A stretch of DNA of 64,000 bases, taken from contig OY723242.1 in NCBI GenBank assembly GCA_963210315.1, positions 1,550,001 to 1,614,000 on the forward strand, written 5' to 3'. This DNA is from Rhynchopus euleeides. Lineage: Eukaryota; Euglenozoa; Diplonemea; Diplonemida; Diplonemidae. The notes under the pieces are model-generated. The model saw only the letters and a list, made by a program, of their open reading frames with translations. It searched no databases and had not been told where the DNA came from. The position numbers were made by a program, and so were the translations under genes. This document shows positions 35,768 through 45,591 of the stretch, in pieces. Position 1 is the stretch's first letter. Each line of letters starts with the position of its first letter.

Positions 35768-36900
35768 GAGAGAGAGAAAGCAAAGGCAAATCTCCCCACA
35801 CCTTCACGCAATGGTTGTCCTAGTTGTAGTCACCACACCAGATATACTGTACAGGGTGGATCCAAGGCGACGGGGGGGGGAGAGGGGGCACGATGACAAT
35901 ACTTTATTGTGGTGACAATCACAAGCTCGGCTGTGGTGTGTCCCGTCGATCATGTCTTTTTTTTTGAGGCGGGATTTGTTACAGGGTATAAGATAGACTT
36001 TTTTTCTGGCGCCGTTTTCCGGTTTTTCTGGTTTTGAAATTTTTCGCGCGCGCCTTCGGCGCGCGCGACCCGCGCAAACCCTCTCAGAATCACACCCAAC
36101 ACGGCTGGACCAGGCTCTGCCGAACAGCAGTGGCGTGTTGCTCCACGCAGCTCCCCGAAGGGACGGAACTGAGCTTTCAATGCGTCCACGTACTGACGGA
36201 GCGCGGCTTCGCATCACCTCCCGCATCAGGACAAACCCCCCTGAGGGTGCTGCTCTGCTGGTACGCCTCACGAAGGGCAACTACCTTCATGGTCGAGCTT
36301 GTTGCATGACCACCCCCTTGAGGCAGTCAGTCAGACGATGCGCACAACGTGCGCTCATGCGAACACCAGCGGGTGTCTCCAACACTGCACAAATCGCGGT
36401 CCCGCCAGAACCCGAATCCGTCGATCCTCTCCAAAGCGGACATGCACTCCCGAAAACATCGGAGTTTGCATGTGCCATCCCCAGCAAGGCAAACGTGCTC
36501 GAGACAAGGTCGTAGCTTGCGTGGATGACAGGGTGGTCCTTGGCAGTGTGCACCGCAACGAGATTGAGTGCATGCGCTCGGCAAGCCGCCCAGAAGGAGT
36601 ACGGTGCGGTCGGAATGATCAAGCTAGAAGACCTGCATGACGAGGACATCACCACCCACCGGGTCCCGCTGGGCTCCTTTTCTCCGCTTCTCTGCTTTCT
36701 TTTGACTGTTTGAGCTCCGTGCGGATCACGATGGGGTCACTTTCCATATTTTTTTGACTAATGGTCCCACTGGTTGACTGTCACAAAGGTTCCCCAAAAA
36801 CCGGCGAAAATCCGATCGGCCCTTTTTTTTTTTCCAGAAAACCGGAAACCGGGAAACCCTGGTTTTGAAAACCGGAAAACCAGACCTATCTTATCCCCTG
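31979..36900 (-). repeat. Inverted duplication, right arm (4.9 kb)
   Basis: Mirror of 23908-28802. It contains the 5' 828 bp of the intact DUF4116 gene and about 4.1 kb of its upstream DNA, so the duplication probably started from this locus. Mirror copies of modules A (35217, 35456) and B (35097, 35686), the GA microsatellite at 35699-35780 and the transposase relic are included. Confidence 0.95.
36287..36655 (-). pseudogene. hAT-type transposase relic, right arm
   Basis: Mirror copy of 24153-24521 within the inverted duplication, identical where compared. Confidence 0.6.
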
Positions 36901-37046
36901 CATTTTGGACGTTTGAGCCCGATTTCGAAGGAATTTTTGGGTTTTGAGCCTATTTTGGGCCCTAAAACGCGTTAAAATGGGGGTCTTCGCTCCGGGTCAA
37001 TTTGGGTCAATTTGGGTCACCCTGGGGCTTTTCACCTTAGGAAAAT

Positions 37047-37110
37047 GGGGGGCTTCGCTCCGGGTCAATCTGGGTCAGCTTGGGTCAGTGACCCGGAGCG
37101 AAGCCCCCCC
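37047..37110. repeat. Foldback with perfect ~21-bp stem
   Basis: GGGGGGCTTCGCTCCGGGTC at 37047 pairs with its complement ending at about 37110. The loop contains GGGTCAGC/GGGTCAG repeats. The stem ends share GGGGGCTTCGCTC with the ~95-bp foldback family. Confidence 0.8.
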
Positions 37111-37339
37111 TTAGGTGACCAAAAATAGGTGAAAATTTTTGCCTATTTTCCCTTGTGTCAAACTTGGAGTCTGACCCAAAAATCGGAATCTGTGACCCAT
37201 GGTTTATATGGGCAAACCTGAAAATTTCCGACTTTTTCCTCAATTTTTCCCACTTCCTGGCCATACCTTTCCCGACCCAAAATCAAACAAATGCAGCGGA
37301 AAATGGCCAAAAATAGGCCAAAAAACCCCAAATTTTTTT

Positions 37340-37392
37340 CCGGGGGGCTTCGCCCCCCGGTCCCCCCTTGCGTGGGGGGCTTCGCCCCCCAC
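37340..37392. repeat. Two adjacent GC hairpins
   Basis: CCGGGGGGC/GCCCCCCGG with loop TTC, then TGGGGGGC/GCCCCCCA with loop TTC. Confidence 0.8.
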
Positions 37393-38334
37393 GCCACACG
37401 CACCTCCCGGCCGGTGGCCGGTTCGGTCGTCGTCGGCTGCGCTCAAAGGGCGTGCGGTAGCCGACGCCCTTTTGTGCTCGCCTCCTCCTCCCACACTTCA
37501 GTGTGTCGTTTCAGGTGACTCCGTGTTCCTGCTTTGTTCTTCTGTCGACTGGGACGGGCCAGTCCTCGTGGGTTGCCGCCCGGTGTGTCCTCCCCCGGGA
37601 CACCCTCCTCCTCCCACCACTTGCATCTGGTTCAGCTTCAGTGAGAGCTGAGCGGGAGCCATACTTGCTCTTTTGGACCAATTGACCGCAGTCCTGCATC
37701 ATGAAGAGTTAGGTAATGCCCAGTCGCAGCCATCCCCCGACCCAGGTGTTCTGCCGTGGGCCAGGTCACCATCTGCAGGTCACCCCGTCACACACCAGTG
37801 GGCAGGCCCTGTCAAAGATATCGATGTGACTGCTCTTGCCGCAGGGCATCGGATGTGGGCCTGCATTGCATCCTGTTGCCGCTCAGTTCTGTTCCCACCG
37901 GAGCTTCTTGTTGCGCCGCAGGTCGAACAGCCTTTCGTGTGGTCGGCGCTGATCTTGTATAGAACGTAGGCAGTAGGCTGCTGTGGGTGACCTGCAGGTT
38001 ACCCGTCCCTTTCGTGCAGGCAGCGCGAGAGGTGCGCTGTTTATGTGTGGGAGCACGGCAGCTGCCCCACACTCCATTCTGCTCTCTTGTCTGCTGTTTA
38101 TGTTGAACAAGGTCTGGCTGCCAGTGATCTCGCTGGGGGTCGGGCAAACTAAAAAAGAGGTCGGGCACAGGGTGGCCGAGCTCGCGAGAAAAAAAGTGCA
38201 GCCCAACCCCGCCCCGACTTCCCGTGGTATGATGCAAACAGGATCGAATGCACGGCCACAGAACATTTTCACCCAATTCGAGAAGCACCGGATGTTGCTG
38301 CCTTTGGTCGTCCTGCTGGATCAAAAATCAGGAA

Positions 38335-38372
38335 TCCAGCCCCCCAGCCGCCGGAGGCCACGGTAGTGAACA
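38335..38372 (-). repeat. GC-hairpin repeat, copy 6 (truncated)
   Basis: Only CCCCCCAGCCGCCGGAGGCC and CACGGTAGTGAACATC remain; the hairpin half is missing. Confidence 0.75.
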
Positions 38373-38375
38373 TCC

Positions 38376-38700
38376 TGAAAGTCTTCGAAGGCTAGTCCCC
38401 ACACCGGTTGGTGCTGTTGCACATTCCAGGCGGGGATGGTCCTTCGCTTGGGGCATGATGAGGTGCGCTTCGATGAACACCATCAAGCCCCCAGCATGCC
38501 GTTGGGTTTTCATACGCTGCGGCGCATGAAAACTCGGCCACAAGGCCGAACCCAAAAGCCCCAAAATCTGACCCGGGAGGTAGGGCCGAGGGTAGGGCCA
38601 TGCCACCCCTGGCGGCCCACCCTCCCAAACAATTACAGAAAAAGGGAGGTGGGGCCGCGGCCCCCTGCCAGCCCTGGCACGGGATCGCTGCTGGCGGGTA
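38376..38700 (+). repeat. Dispersed repeat D, copy 2
   Basis: Related to 18376-18658. This copy has no CCTGGGACC-family element at the corresponding right end. Confidence 0.6.
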
Positions 38701-41138
38701 GTTCAGGCTCGTGGCCCTCCTCGTTCCGGATAGCCCCTCGGACATCCAAATGATTCACGTGCAGCAGCCCATGCGCAGAGAACGGTGTGCCGTCTTGTAC
38801 AGCAACTGTTGGACAACTGTTGAAATCGTTTTTCACCAAAAAAATCACTCTGCGGGCCAAGTCGAAGATTTTTCTGGGGACTTTTGGTGTCCCCAATTTT
38901 TCAATTTTCGAAAAATAAGCTCACTTTGCTAAACTGGACCCAACTCCCCACACTCTTTTTTTCCGACTTTTTCACGGGTTTTTTCCGGTTTTTTTTGGTT
39001 TTTTTTGGCGGATGGAGCGAAGACCCCCAATGGATCCCGGAATTTCCGGAAAATGGCTGATTTTTTGGCCTTGGCGAATTTTCGCCCAAAATATTGACCC
39101 AAACTTTTCTGGGCCCATCATCGGGTCCTGGTGGTCTGGAACTGTCCATTTTCCAAGGCAGTCGTGAGAAAATCGCGAGGCTTCGCCTCGAGTTCATTCA
39201 TGTGACCCCAAAAATCAAGCAAATGAGGTTGGCTCCGGCTTCCACAACTCCAAATCGGAGTTTTGGAAGCCGGACCTTGTTGTGGGGAGAAACTCGGCCA
39301 AGTGAGGTTCGGGTTGTCTCTTGTGCGAAATTCGAGCAATAAAGCTCAACAAGTAATCGTAATGATTGACAACGTGTCGCCGGATGCTACAATCCTGAAG
39401 CAAAATCAGAGCAAGCTCGTCAGATGCAGACGCCACGTGGTGGTCTCCCGGTGCTTGCTGTGTTTCGGCGCTAACACACTACAACCTCCCCTGGTGCGCC
39501 TCATCAGGTGTGAGCCAGGATCAATGGAACCTAAGATAGCTAGTCTTAGGCCAGCAAGACTTTCTTCCCACCTTCTCCCTCGCCTCGTGTGCGTCAAGTA
39601 ATCAAATGCCATGGCCCCAACCACAACCCCACCCCCTGCCTTCTGCCCCCCACCCCTGTGCAGGTCATGTGCCCCCTCCCATCGCGTGTTGCCTTGTTGC
39701 AGATTTTCAAATTGGGAAATTTCAGGTGACCCGATGACAGGATGTCCCCCGAGGGTCTACCTGCAGGGATCCACTTTTTTTGCTATGCCTGTTTGCGCTT
39801 CGCTTGCCACACACCACCCTGGGGGGAGGGACAGAGGGCGGAGGGGGTTACACACCTACACAACCGATCCGGTCAAACAATGCCACGTCATCCCCATTGG
39901 GGTCCTGGACCGCGGCCTCTCTCCCAGCGAATTGGTGTCGTCATCAGGCAGGCTAAGTAGTTGTCTACACAGGACATTGGTTTTAAGGGGGTCTGAGTTC
40001 TGCGGAACTGGCTTCAAGGGACGCCCCCTCGTAATGACTGGGTGGATGGAGCCAAGTAATACCAGGTGGTCGGACACCGGAACTCTCGGCATTTATTAGT
40101 CGCGGGAACTGTGTCCGTGTGGTAGGTGACCCCTTCCGATTCCACTGATTCCACTCTTGAACATGTAGTGTTGAAAGATACTTGGTGTTCTGATGTTTTA
40201 CAGGGTACTTGACAAAGGAAAGAGGGTGGTCAGTCTTGTGATCCACCCTGAATCCTTCCTGTGAGCAGCAGATCCACAACACCTCGACTTCTTTCAGCGG
40301 CTGTATTGATATTGCCTGACACAGCAAACATGATTCAATTGGAGGAACAAGCCTCGTACACCAGCGGCCCAAAAGGTGGATTTCATGTATGGTTTTAGGA
40401 TTTCCCTTACTACTGATGGTGTAGAGACTACAAAGCCTGACCTGATGACGCCGCCATGAACCTGGGAGACACGCCGCGTGAGAAGGGACCTCGGTGCGGG
40501 GTGGCGTGAAGATCCTGCCTGAGTGCCCTCGTCGGGACCCGCGGTAAACCGTGGCGTTCCCCCGAGGCAAGTCCAGGACGAAGGTTGCAGATAACCGCTG
40601 CACCTCTTCGTCCGAAAGGAGCTCACAGGATAGGGGAACTGCCCACACCCCACTCACGACAGTGTATCCGAAAGGTGCGTGTGGTGGCGGTGTCGGGTCC
40701 AGACCCACCTCGTTCCCCCATGCCCGTCAGTTGTTGCCCCTGCAGGGGTGGCTGCTGTCTGGCATGGGGGGCGCCCTCCCTGCCTTGCAAGGGAAAATGT
40801 AGAACGGCATGCTGCCCGTTTCTTCATTTTTCACCTTGCCTGGTAGGGGGGACCCCCTCACGGGGGGAAAAAGAGGAACGGCATGCTGCCCCAGGGCTGT
40901 TCCTAACTGGGGGGCTTGTTCCCCACTTTCAGGATTCTGAACTTTTTTTCTAAGAATTTTTGTAAGGGGAAAAAAGTTTTTTTCTAAGAATTTTGTTAGG
41001 GGAATTTTTTTCTAAGGTTGTTTCGCAGAGGAAAAAACTTTTTCTAAGTTTTCCCCAGTCGACAGGGTGCGCACAAGGATGGAAGGGAAGTCTGTCCCAC
41101 GTACCGTTCGCCTTGCTGGCCAACTGGAGAGCCAGACG
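38701..41138. other. Intergenic; one uninterpreted open frame
   Basis: A minus-strand frame at 39983-40708 (241 codons) has mixed composition, including ELLSDEEVQRLSATFVLDLP, but no family I can name, and a second minus frame over the same stretch looks equally protein-like. It may be a decayed gene. The rest is low complexity. Confidence 0.35.
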
Positions 41139-41196
41139 TTCACTACACTACCGTGGCCTCCGGCGGCTGGGGGGCTCCGCCCCCCAGACCCCCCTG
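41139..41196 (+). repeat. GC-hairpin repeat, copy 7
   Basis: Contains a 5-bp duplication in its head (CACTACACTACCG) compared with other copies. Confidence 0.85.
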
Positions 41197-41312
41197 TGGC
41201 GTACGTCTCGTACTCAAGTCCTTCGAATCCCAGCAAGTCGGGGTCCAACCACTCCAGTCGCCTCTGAGGACGCAGCCAACTCGCACAGAATCTGTACGCC
41301 CACACGAACAGA

Positions 41313-41364
41313 TGTTCGCTACCGTGGCCTCCGGCGGCTAGGGGGCACCGCCCCCCAGACCCCC
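41313..41364 (+). repeat. GC-hairpin repeat, copy 8
   Basis: Second of a pair. The stem is altered (TAGGGGGCACCGCCCCCC), so this copy folds less perfectly. Confidence 0.8.
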
Positions 41365-41410
41365 GATGTAGCGTGTGCCCGTCCATCTATCTCACTTCCC
41401 CGGGTACAGT

Positions 41411-41555
41411 GCAGCGTAGGAGGTACGAGCGCCGCATCCATGAAGCGCTTCTTCGAAGCCTGACTGACATCGGACAGGAGGTCGGGCTTCCCCACCTGGG
41501 AGGTACACTTGCCGCGTTCGCGACATGCGTGACACGCGACACGCTACCTGAAACG
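41411..41555 (+). other. Candidate internal exon of an unrecognised gene
   Basis: A pyrimidine-rich stretch ending GGGTACAG precedes it and CTGAAAC|GTGAGT, a good donor, follows it. Between them a single frame reads YERRIHEALLRSLTDIGQEV and on to ATCVTRDTLPE, which looks like real protein. I found no convincing partner exons. It may be an exon of a dispersed or decayed gene. Confidence 0.3.
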
Positions 41556-42133
41556 TGAGTGTGCCTTGCTAACACGGGCATTTCAACGGTCTGCCGGCGA
41601 CCGTTCCCCAAACCAGTAAACCAGCAGTTTTGGAAAATCGGAGAGATCACCCTGCTGCGCTGAATATGGTGCGCACCACTGCAAAAATCCCCGGGAGCTT
41701 TTGGGCTTTCAGACCTGAAGGGGCCAGCACGTGGGTGGCGTCGGGGAGTGGCAGCTTTGTAACTGTCCTCCAGCTGCTGGCATGTCCAGCCACATGATGA
41801 CGCGGAGAGAAATCAGAGAAAAAGTCCCGCCTGACGGGCACGCGCCTGGAAACTGTGGGGGGGCGAGCAAAAAATCCCTTGTAAAAAATCTTAGAAAAAA
41901 CCTGGTTCCCCGACCCAAAAAACCTGGAAAAAGGGCTCGTTCCCCGCCCAGGCCTGGCTGCTGCCCGTTCACTCTTTTTTCCCTCCGTCGTGGGTACGTA
42001 TTGGTACGTTTTTGGTACGTATCGGTACGTTTTTTCCGCGTTTTTCCTCCGGGGGAACGTACGTTTTTGCAGGAAAAAAGCCGCGTGTCATTTCCCGCGT
42101 TTTTTGGTATTTTTTCCGCGTTTTCCGTACGTA
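41556..42133. other. Intergenic, low complexity
   Basis: T-rich stretches with repeated GGTACGT words (41994-42060). No gene. Confidence 0.5.
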
Positions 42134-42841
42134 CTAGACATGTATGTTTTTTCGGGGAGGGTCTCCGGTGGCCCCCCCTGGATTTCCTGTTTTTTCCCGA
42201 TTTTTCCTGATTTTCGGATTTTGCTCGAAATTTGCCCTTGTGTCAACCAGTGGCAAAACTTTCGGAAAATCGGGAAAAATCAGGAAAATCCGGAGTACCG
42301 GACACCCTCCTACATATTCTTCATCGGTTGCGTCGCAGTCGTGTCTGGTAGCATTCCTGTACTTCCTGATGGCCAACATGATGAGTTCTGCGTTCTTGCA
42401 GTTGCAGCGGCACATATTTGCTATCTGGCTGAATTCCACAGCAGGATCATTCATGATATCGGGGCCGTATGTGTAGCATTCGTCGTTCATGAACGACATA
42501 TTATTCTTGTTCCTGAAAGCTGGCGTCTTTCTTGGCATGCGCGTCTTACCCATATAATGGGTGTGTCTATGGTTGATGTCCAAATTCTTTACGCCCAGTC
42601 TGTACCTCATCATGCTTTGCCTGTAAGCCGCGATATTCAACGCCTTACCAACGTGGTCTGGAACTTCATCGCGGTTGGCGTACGGCCGGATTTCTTCTTG
42701 TGCTGTCTTGAGCACATCATTGGAATGGGCAAGAATCGCCCACATAGCATCTTTGTTGACGGCTATGATTCTCTTGATTTTCTCGAGCTCTTTCACGTAA
42801 TCGCGGTCCGTCTTCTTGTCCAGCATATCCATCGTCATCAA
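42134..42841 (-). CDS. Unrecognised protein with repeat-derived C-terminus
   Basis: 235 codons. The first ~185 residues look like a genuine protein: charged and helical at the start (KKTDRDYVKELEKIKRIIAV), with a middle stretch YGPDIMNDPAVEFSQIANMC and a short Cys cluster (MCRCNCKN). From DATDEEYVGG onward the frame runs into a foldback repeat (42153-42312, arms GGAGGGTSTCCGGT), so the last ~45 residues are repeat-derived and the native end is probably lost. The coding part is more AT-rich than the neighbouring genes at 43286 and 44917, which suggests a different origin or an older, unselected state. No family is recognised; no signal peptide or membrane segment. Confidence 0.5.
   Translation of the reverse strand: MMTMDMLDKKTDRDYVKELEKIKRIIAVNKDAMWAILAHSNDVLKTAQEEIRPYANRDEVPDHVGKALNIAAYRQSMMRYRLGVKNLDINHRHTHYMGKTRMPRKTPAFRNKNNMSFMNDECYTYGPDIMNDPAVEFSQIANMCRCNCKNAELIMLAIRKYRNATRHDCDATDEEYVGGCPVLRIFLIFPDFPKVLPLVDTRANFEQNPKIRKNREKTGNPGGATGDPPRKNIHV
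42153..42312. repeat. Foldback repeat at the 3' end of the 42134 gene
   Basis: GGAGGGTCTCCGGTGG on the left and the near-complement on the right (ACCGGACACCCTCC). Inner arms are TTTTCCCGATTTTTCCTG and its complement. About 160 bp. Confidence 0.65.
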
Positions 42842-43285
42842 TATTTTGTAAGAATCATCGTAAATTCATCAGAGCGGTTGTAGCTGTGAAGTGATAGGGC
42901 GCTTTGCGCGCGTCCTGTCGTACTGAGGCTGCATGGTGGGGCTAGCGCAGCAGGTTCTACTTTTTCTCCTTCGGGCTCTTAGCACAGTAACATGCACTAC
43001 ACGAACAACAATGCTCTGTGGCAAACAAACCGCGTGACCGAGGCTGGACCCGAGCCCTGATCCCTGAGAGAGGAACCGGGAGGTGACCCATTCAGTACAA
43101 GACGCGATTGCCGGGGGGTCCGTCAACACCCGTCAACACCCGCACCAGAAAACAAGTGTCTTTTACTGTATGCACAGCTGGATGGTGCCTCTCGAGACGG
43201 GCGTGGGGTGTTGGTGCTGTGTAACGACACCGCTGCACCCTAACACACCTCCTCCGCCCTCCAGGTAACACCCTCCCCTCTGCCG

Positions 43286-44260
43286 ATGGAGGTCCCCGGT
43301 GGGGGCGTGCTGCACCTGTGGGCGGGGGCGGAGAAGGACTACCCGAAGGAGCAGCTGACGTCACTGCGATTCACCAAAAATGTGCGCGTTGCCGATTCCG
43401 AGGCGGACGTAGAGAAGGTGAGGGCGCTGGTGGCGGATCCAGCCCTTGGGTACAGCGACAAGGTCAAGCAGATCCGTGAGGTAGAATATAAGTGGGCCTT
43501 CAAATGCATGGACCAGGCTGTGGAGCACAGGCAGCAGAACCTGCAGCGCCGCGAGGCTGCCCGGGAAGCGGAGGTAGCGATGTTCGAGATGTCTTCCGAC
43601 GACAGCGACGGCATCGACCCCGACTTCGACAGCGAATGGGGCGACAACACGCGTGTTGTATTCAGCGCCTGCCGCGACCTGGAGGTCAACTGCACCTCGG
43701 AGGCGGCTGTGGTGCGCTTCACAGAAATGATGCAGTCGCTGCGGGATGCCCCCATCACCCTGACGGAGCAGCAGCTGGTGTGGGGCGCTGTGCGTGTGCT
43801 GTACCGCAAGACGGAGCCTGTGCATTCGAAGCTGTGGCTCACTGGGTGCACGGAGCTCGTGGAGGGGGTCGCCTTTCAGTCCCGCCCCAGCATTGCGACC
43901 TTCCTTCACGTTGCCTCGCTCGCAGCAGAGTGGCCTGGGCTGTCGGCGCGCCAGAGGGGGAAGGCGTCCCGCTGGGCACAGAAGAGCATGGTTGTGTTTC
44001 ACAAGCGGATCACGGCGCTGAAGGAGTTCGGCGTGGAGTGCCCCTCATGGGAGCAGGTCAACGTGTCGCAGGGCGGGCGCCCCACAGCGATTCCGAGCGT
44101 GCTGCTGCACAACGTCATCGAAGGTGGGCCGTGTGAGCGGGCCCCCAGCGAGGCACCGAGCGAAAGCGATGATACCGTCACGCCCCCCTGCAAACACCAG
44201 CACCCGCACTACCCATGCAACGGGAAGCCGGCCCAGCCACACGGCCTGCCGCCTGACTGA
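43286..44260 (+). CDS. Hypothetical protein, 324 aa, GC-rich
   Basis: A long intronless frame starting at the first ATG (43286) and ending at TGA (44258-44260). Codon composition is strongly GC-biased like the Bax inhibitor gene downstream, which supports it being real. Residues 40-60 contain ADVEKVRALVADPALGYSD. Residues 60-100 are highly charged and helical (EVEYKWAFKCMDQAVEHR, then QQNLQRREAAREAEVAM), probably a coiled coil, followed by an acidic stretch SSDDSDGIDPDFDSEW. Residues 120-270 look globular and helical, with PITLTEQQLVWGAVRVLYRK and PSIATFLHVASLAAEWPG. The C-terminus is Pro/His-rich. I recognise no domain. No signal peptide or membrane segment, so it is probably cytosolic or nuclear. 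It lies 0.65 kb upstream of the Bax inhibitor homologue in the same orientation, with a module A copy between them. Confidence 0.7.
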   Translation: MEVPGGGVLHLWAGAEKDYPKEQLTSLRFTKNVRVADSEADVEKVRALVADPALGYSDKVKQIREVEYKWAFKCMDQAVEHRQQNLQRREAAREAEVAMFEMSSDDSDGIDPDFDSEWGDNTRVVFSACRDLEVNCTSEAAVVRFTEMMQSLRDAPITLTEQQLVWGAVRVLYRKTEPVHSKLWLTGCTELVEGVAFQSRPSIATFLHVASLAAEWPGLSARQRGKASRWAQKSMVVFHKRITALKEFGVECPSWEQVNVSQGGRPTAIPSVLLHNVIEGGPCERAPSEAPSESDDTVTPPCKHQHPHYPCNGKPAQPHGLPPD

Positions 44261-44483
44261 GGAGAAGAGGGCCTGGGGGGTGGTGGTGTGGCGGCCGGCC
44301 TGGCGGTGCCCTTTTGTTCTCTGTGTGTTCAAGATTGAACGTTGCTCTCTGTATATCCGCTCTTGATGAGATCCCCATCGTGACACGACAAAACACGGCT
44401 CACTTAATCCTCGATTCTTCTCGAAATCCCCCTCCCACGTTTGTGCTAGCATGCCGGTGTTGGCTGGATAAAACACTGGAGCA

Positions 44484-44550
44484 CAGACACAACCTGCATA
44501 ACGAGTGAAGGGTGATCTTGTGCTTCCTTCGACTTCTAGTTCAATGCCCC
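44484..44550 (+). repeat. Module A copy between two genes
   Basis: CAGACACAACCTGCATAACG then AGTGAAGGGTGATCTTGTGC, lying between the 43286 gene and the Bax inhibitor gene, followed by the usual pyrimidine stretch and C tracts. Confidence 0.75.
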
Positions 44551-44916
44551 CCTCCCACCCCCTCCCACGTTTGTGCTAACATGCGGGTGCGGGGTGATTG
44601 ATGCACACCCCCTTGCCAGGGGAATGTGCCCTCCGCCCGCCCGCCCCCTACCCGGGCCTGTCCAGAGTGCCAGAGAGAGCTATTTAAGCCACTTCCCCAC
44701 CCCACCCCACCCCACCCACGACACCGATAACGACCCCTGCGCCTCTTCTCTGCGTCGTACTTATCCCCCTACCTCCCCCCCCCCCCCCCGCGTGCGGTGT
44801 TTGTCGTTTGAAGGCCCCCAACACACCGATGTGGATGAGCGTAGCAAACACCGAAATCCCTCCCCTCCACACAGGCTTTGACACACGAGGGTAGCAGCGG
44901 GTGACCTACCGTCAAG

Positions 44917-45591
44917 ATGCAGGACTTCGCAATGTACGATGTGGAGGGGCAGAAGCCGGTGTTCTTCGGCGACCAGCGCGAGGTCGAGAAGTACATCAAG
45001 GAGGTGTACCTCCACCTGTCGGCCCTCTTGGTGATGGCGTTTGTCGGGTGCTACTTCCAGATGCAGTCGGGGCTGCTCCTCTTCTTCCCGGCGTTCATGC
45101 TCGCCATGGGGTGCCTGATGTACGTCTTCTGCGGCACGCAGCAGGAGATGCGCCTTGCCGCCTTCATGTCCTTCGGCTTCCTCGACGGTTGGATGCTTGG
45201 CCCTCTCCTCCAGGCCCTGCACCCGCCCCCCATGACCGTCCTCACGGCGATCGCGATGACGGGTGGCATCTTCTTCTCCTTCACCCTTGCAGCGATGTAC
45301 TCCAAGCGTGGCACCTACCTCTACCTTGGGGGGATCCTCGGCTCTGCCATCTGGGGTCTCCTGGTGCTCGGGATTGTCAACATCTTCTTCCCGATGAAGT
45401 TCCTGTTCCTCATTTCGCTGTACGGCGGGCTGGTGGTCTTCTCGCTGTACGTCGCCTACGACACAGCGGTGATGATCGAGCGTGCCCATGAAGGGGTGCG
45501 CGACCCGCTCATCGATGCCATCAACCTGTTCATCGATGCGATGGCCATCTTCCGCCGTGTCCTCATCATCCTCTCTGACAACAACAACTGA
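44917..45591 (+). CDS. Bax inhibitor-1 family (TMBIM6-like) protein
   Basis: 224 codons, intronless, start at ATG 44917 (context GTCAAGATGC). The hydrophobicity pattern gives six to seven membrane segments: SALLVMAFVGCYF, LLLFFPAFMLAMGCLMYVF, AAFMSFGFLDGWMLGPLL, VLTAIAMTGGIFFSFTLAAM, LGGILGSAIWGLLVLGIV and LFLISLYGGLVVFSLYVAYD. The segment VAYDTAVMIERAHEG, then DPLIDAINLFIDAMAIFRRV, is the family hallmark near the C-terminus (YDTQxIIExxxxGxxDxxxxALxLFxDxxxIFxxxLxI). Length and layout fit the eukaryotic BI-1 proteins (about 230-240 aa), which sit in the ER membrane, affect Ca2+ leak and protect against ER-stress cell death. Role by homology only. No broken motif is seen. Confidence 0.93.
   Translation: MQDFAMYDVEGQKPVFFGDQREVEKYIKEVYLHLSALLVMAFVGCYFQMQSGLLLFFPAFMLAMGCLMYVFCGTQQEMRLAAFMSFGFLDGWMLGPLLQALHPPPMTVLTAIAMTGGIFFSFTLAAMYSKRGTYLYLGGILGSAIWGLLVLGIVNIFFPMKFLFLISLYGGLVVFSLYVAYDTAVMIERAHEGVRDPLIDAINLFIDAMAIFRRVLIILSDNNN

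Larger units (their letters stand above)
36901..38334. other. Intergenic with foldback repeats
   Basis: No gene supported. Two hairpin clusters are listed separately. GGGTCAATTTGGGTCA-type direct repeats occur at 36996-37020. Confidence 0.5.

Noticed and set aside
39611-40708. Possible gene on either strand
   Set aside because: Overlapping frames on both strands look equally protein-like and none matches a family I can name. Recorded only as an uninterpreted frame.
44761-45489. 242-codon minus frame opposite the Bax inhibitor gene
   Set aside because: Antisense shadow of a strongly GC-biased real gene; composition is Glu/His/Arg-rich without domain features.
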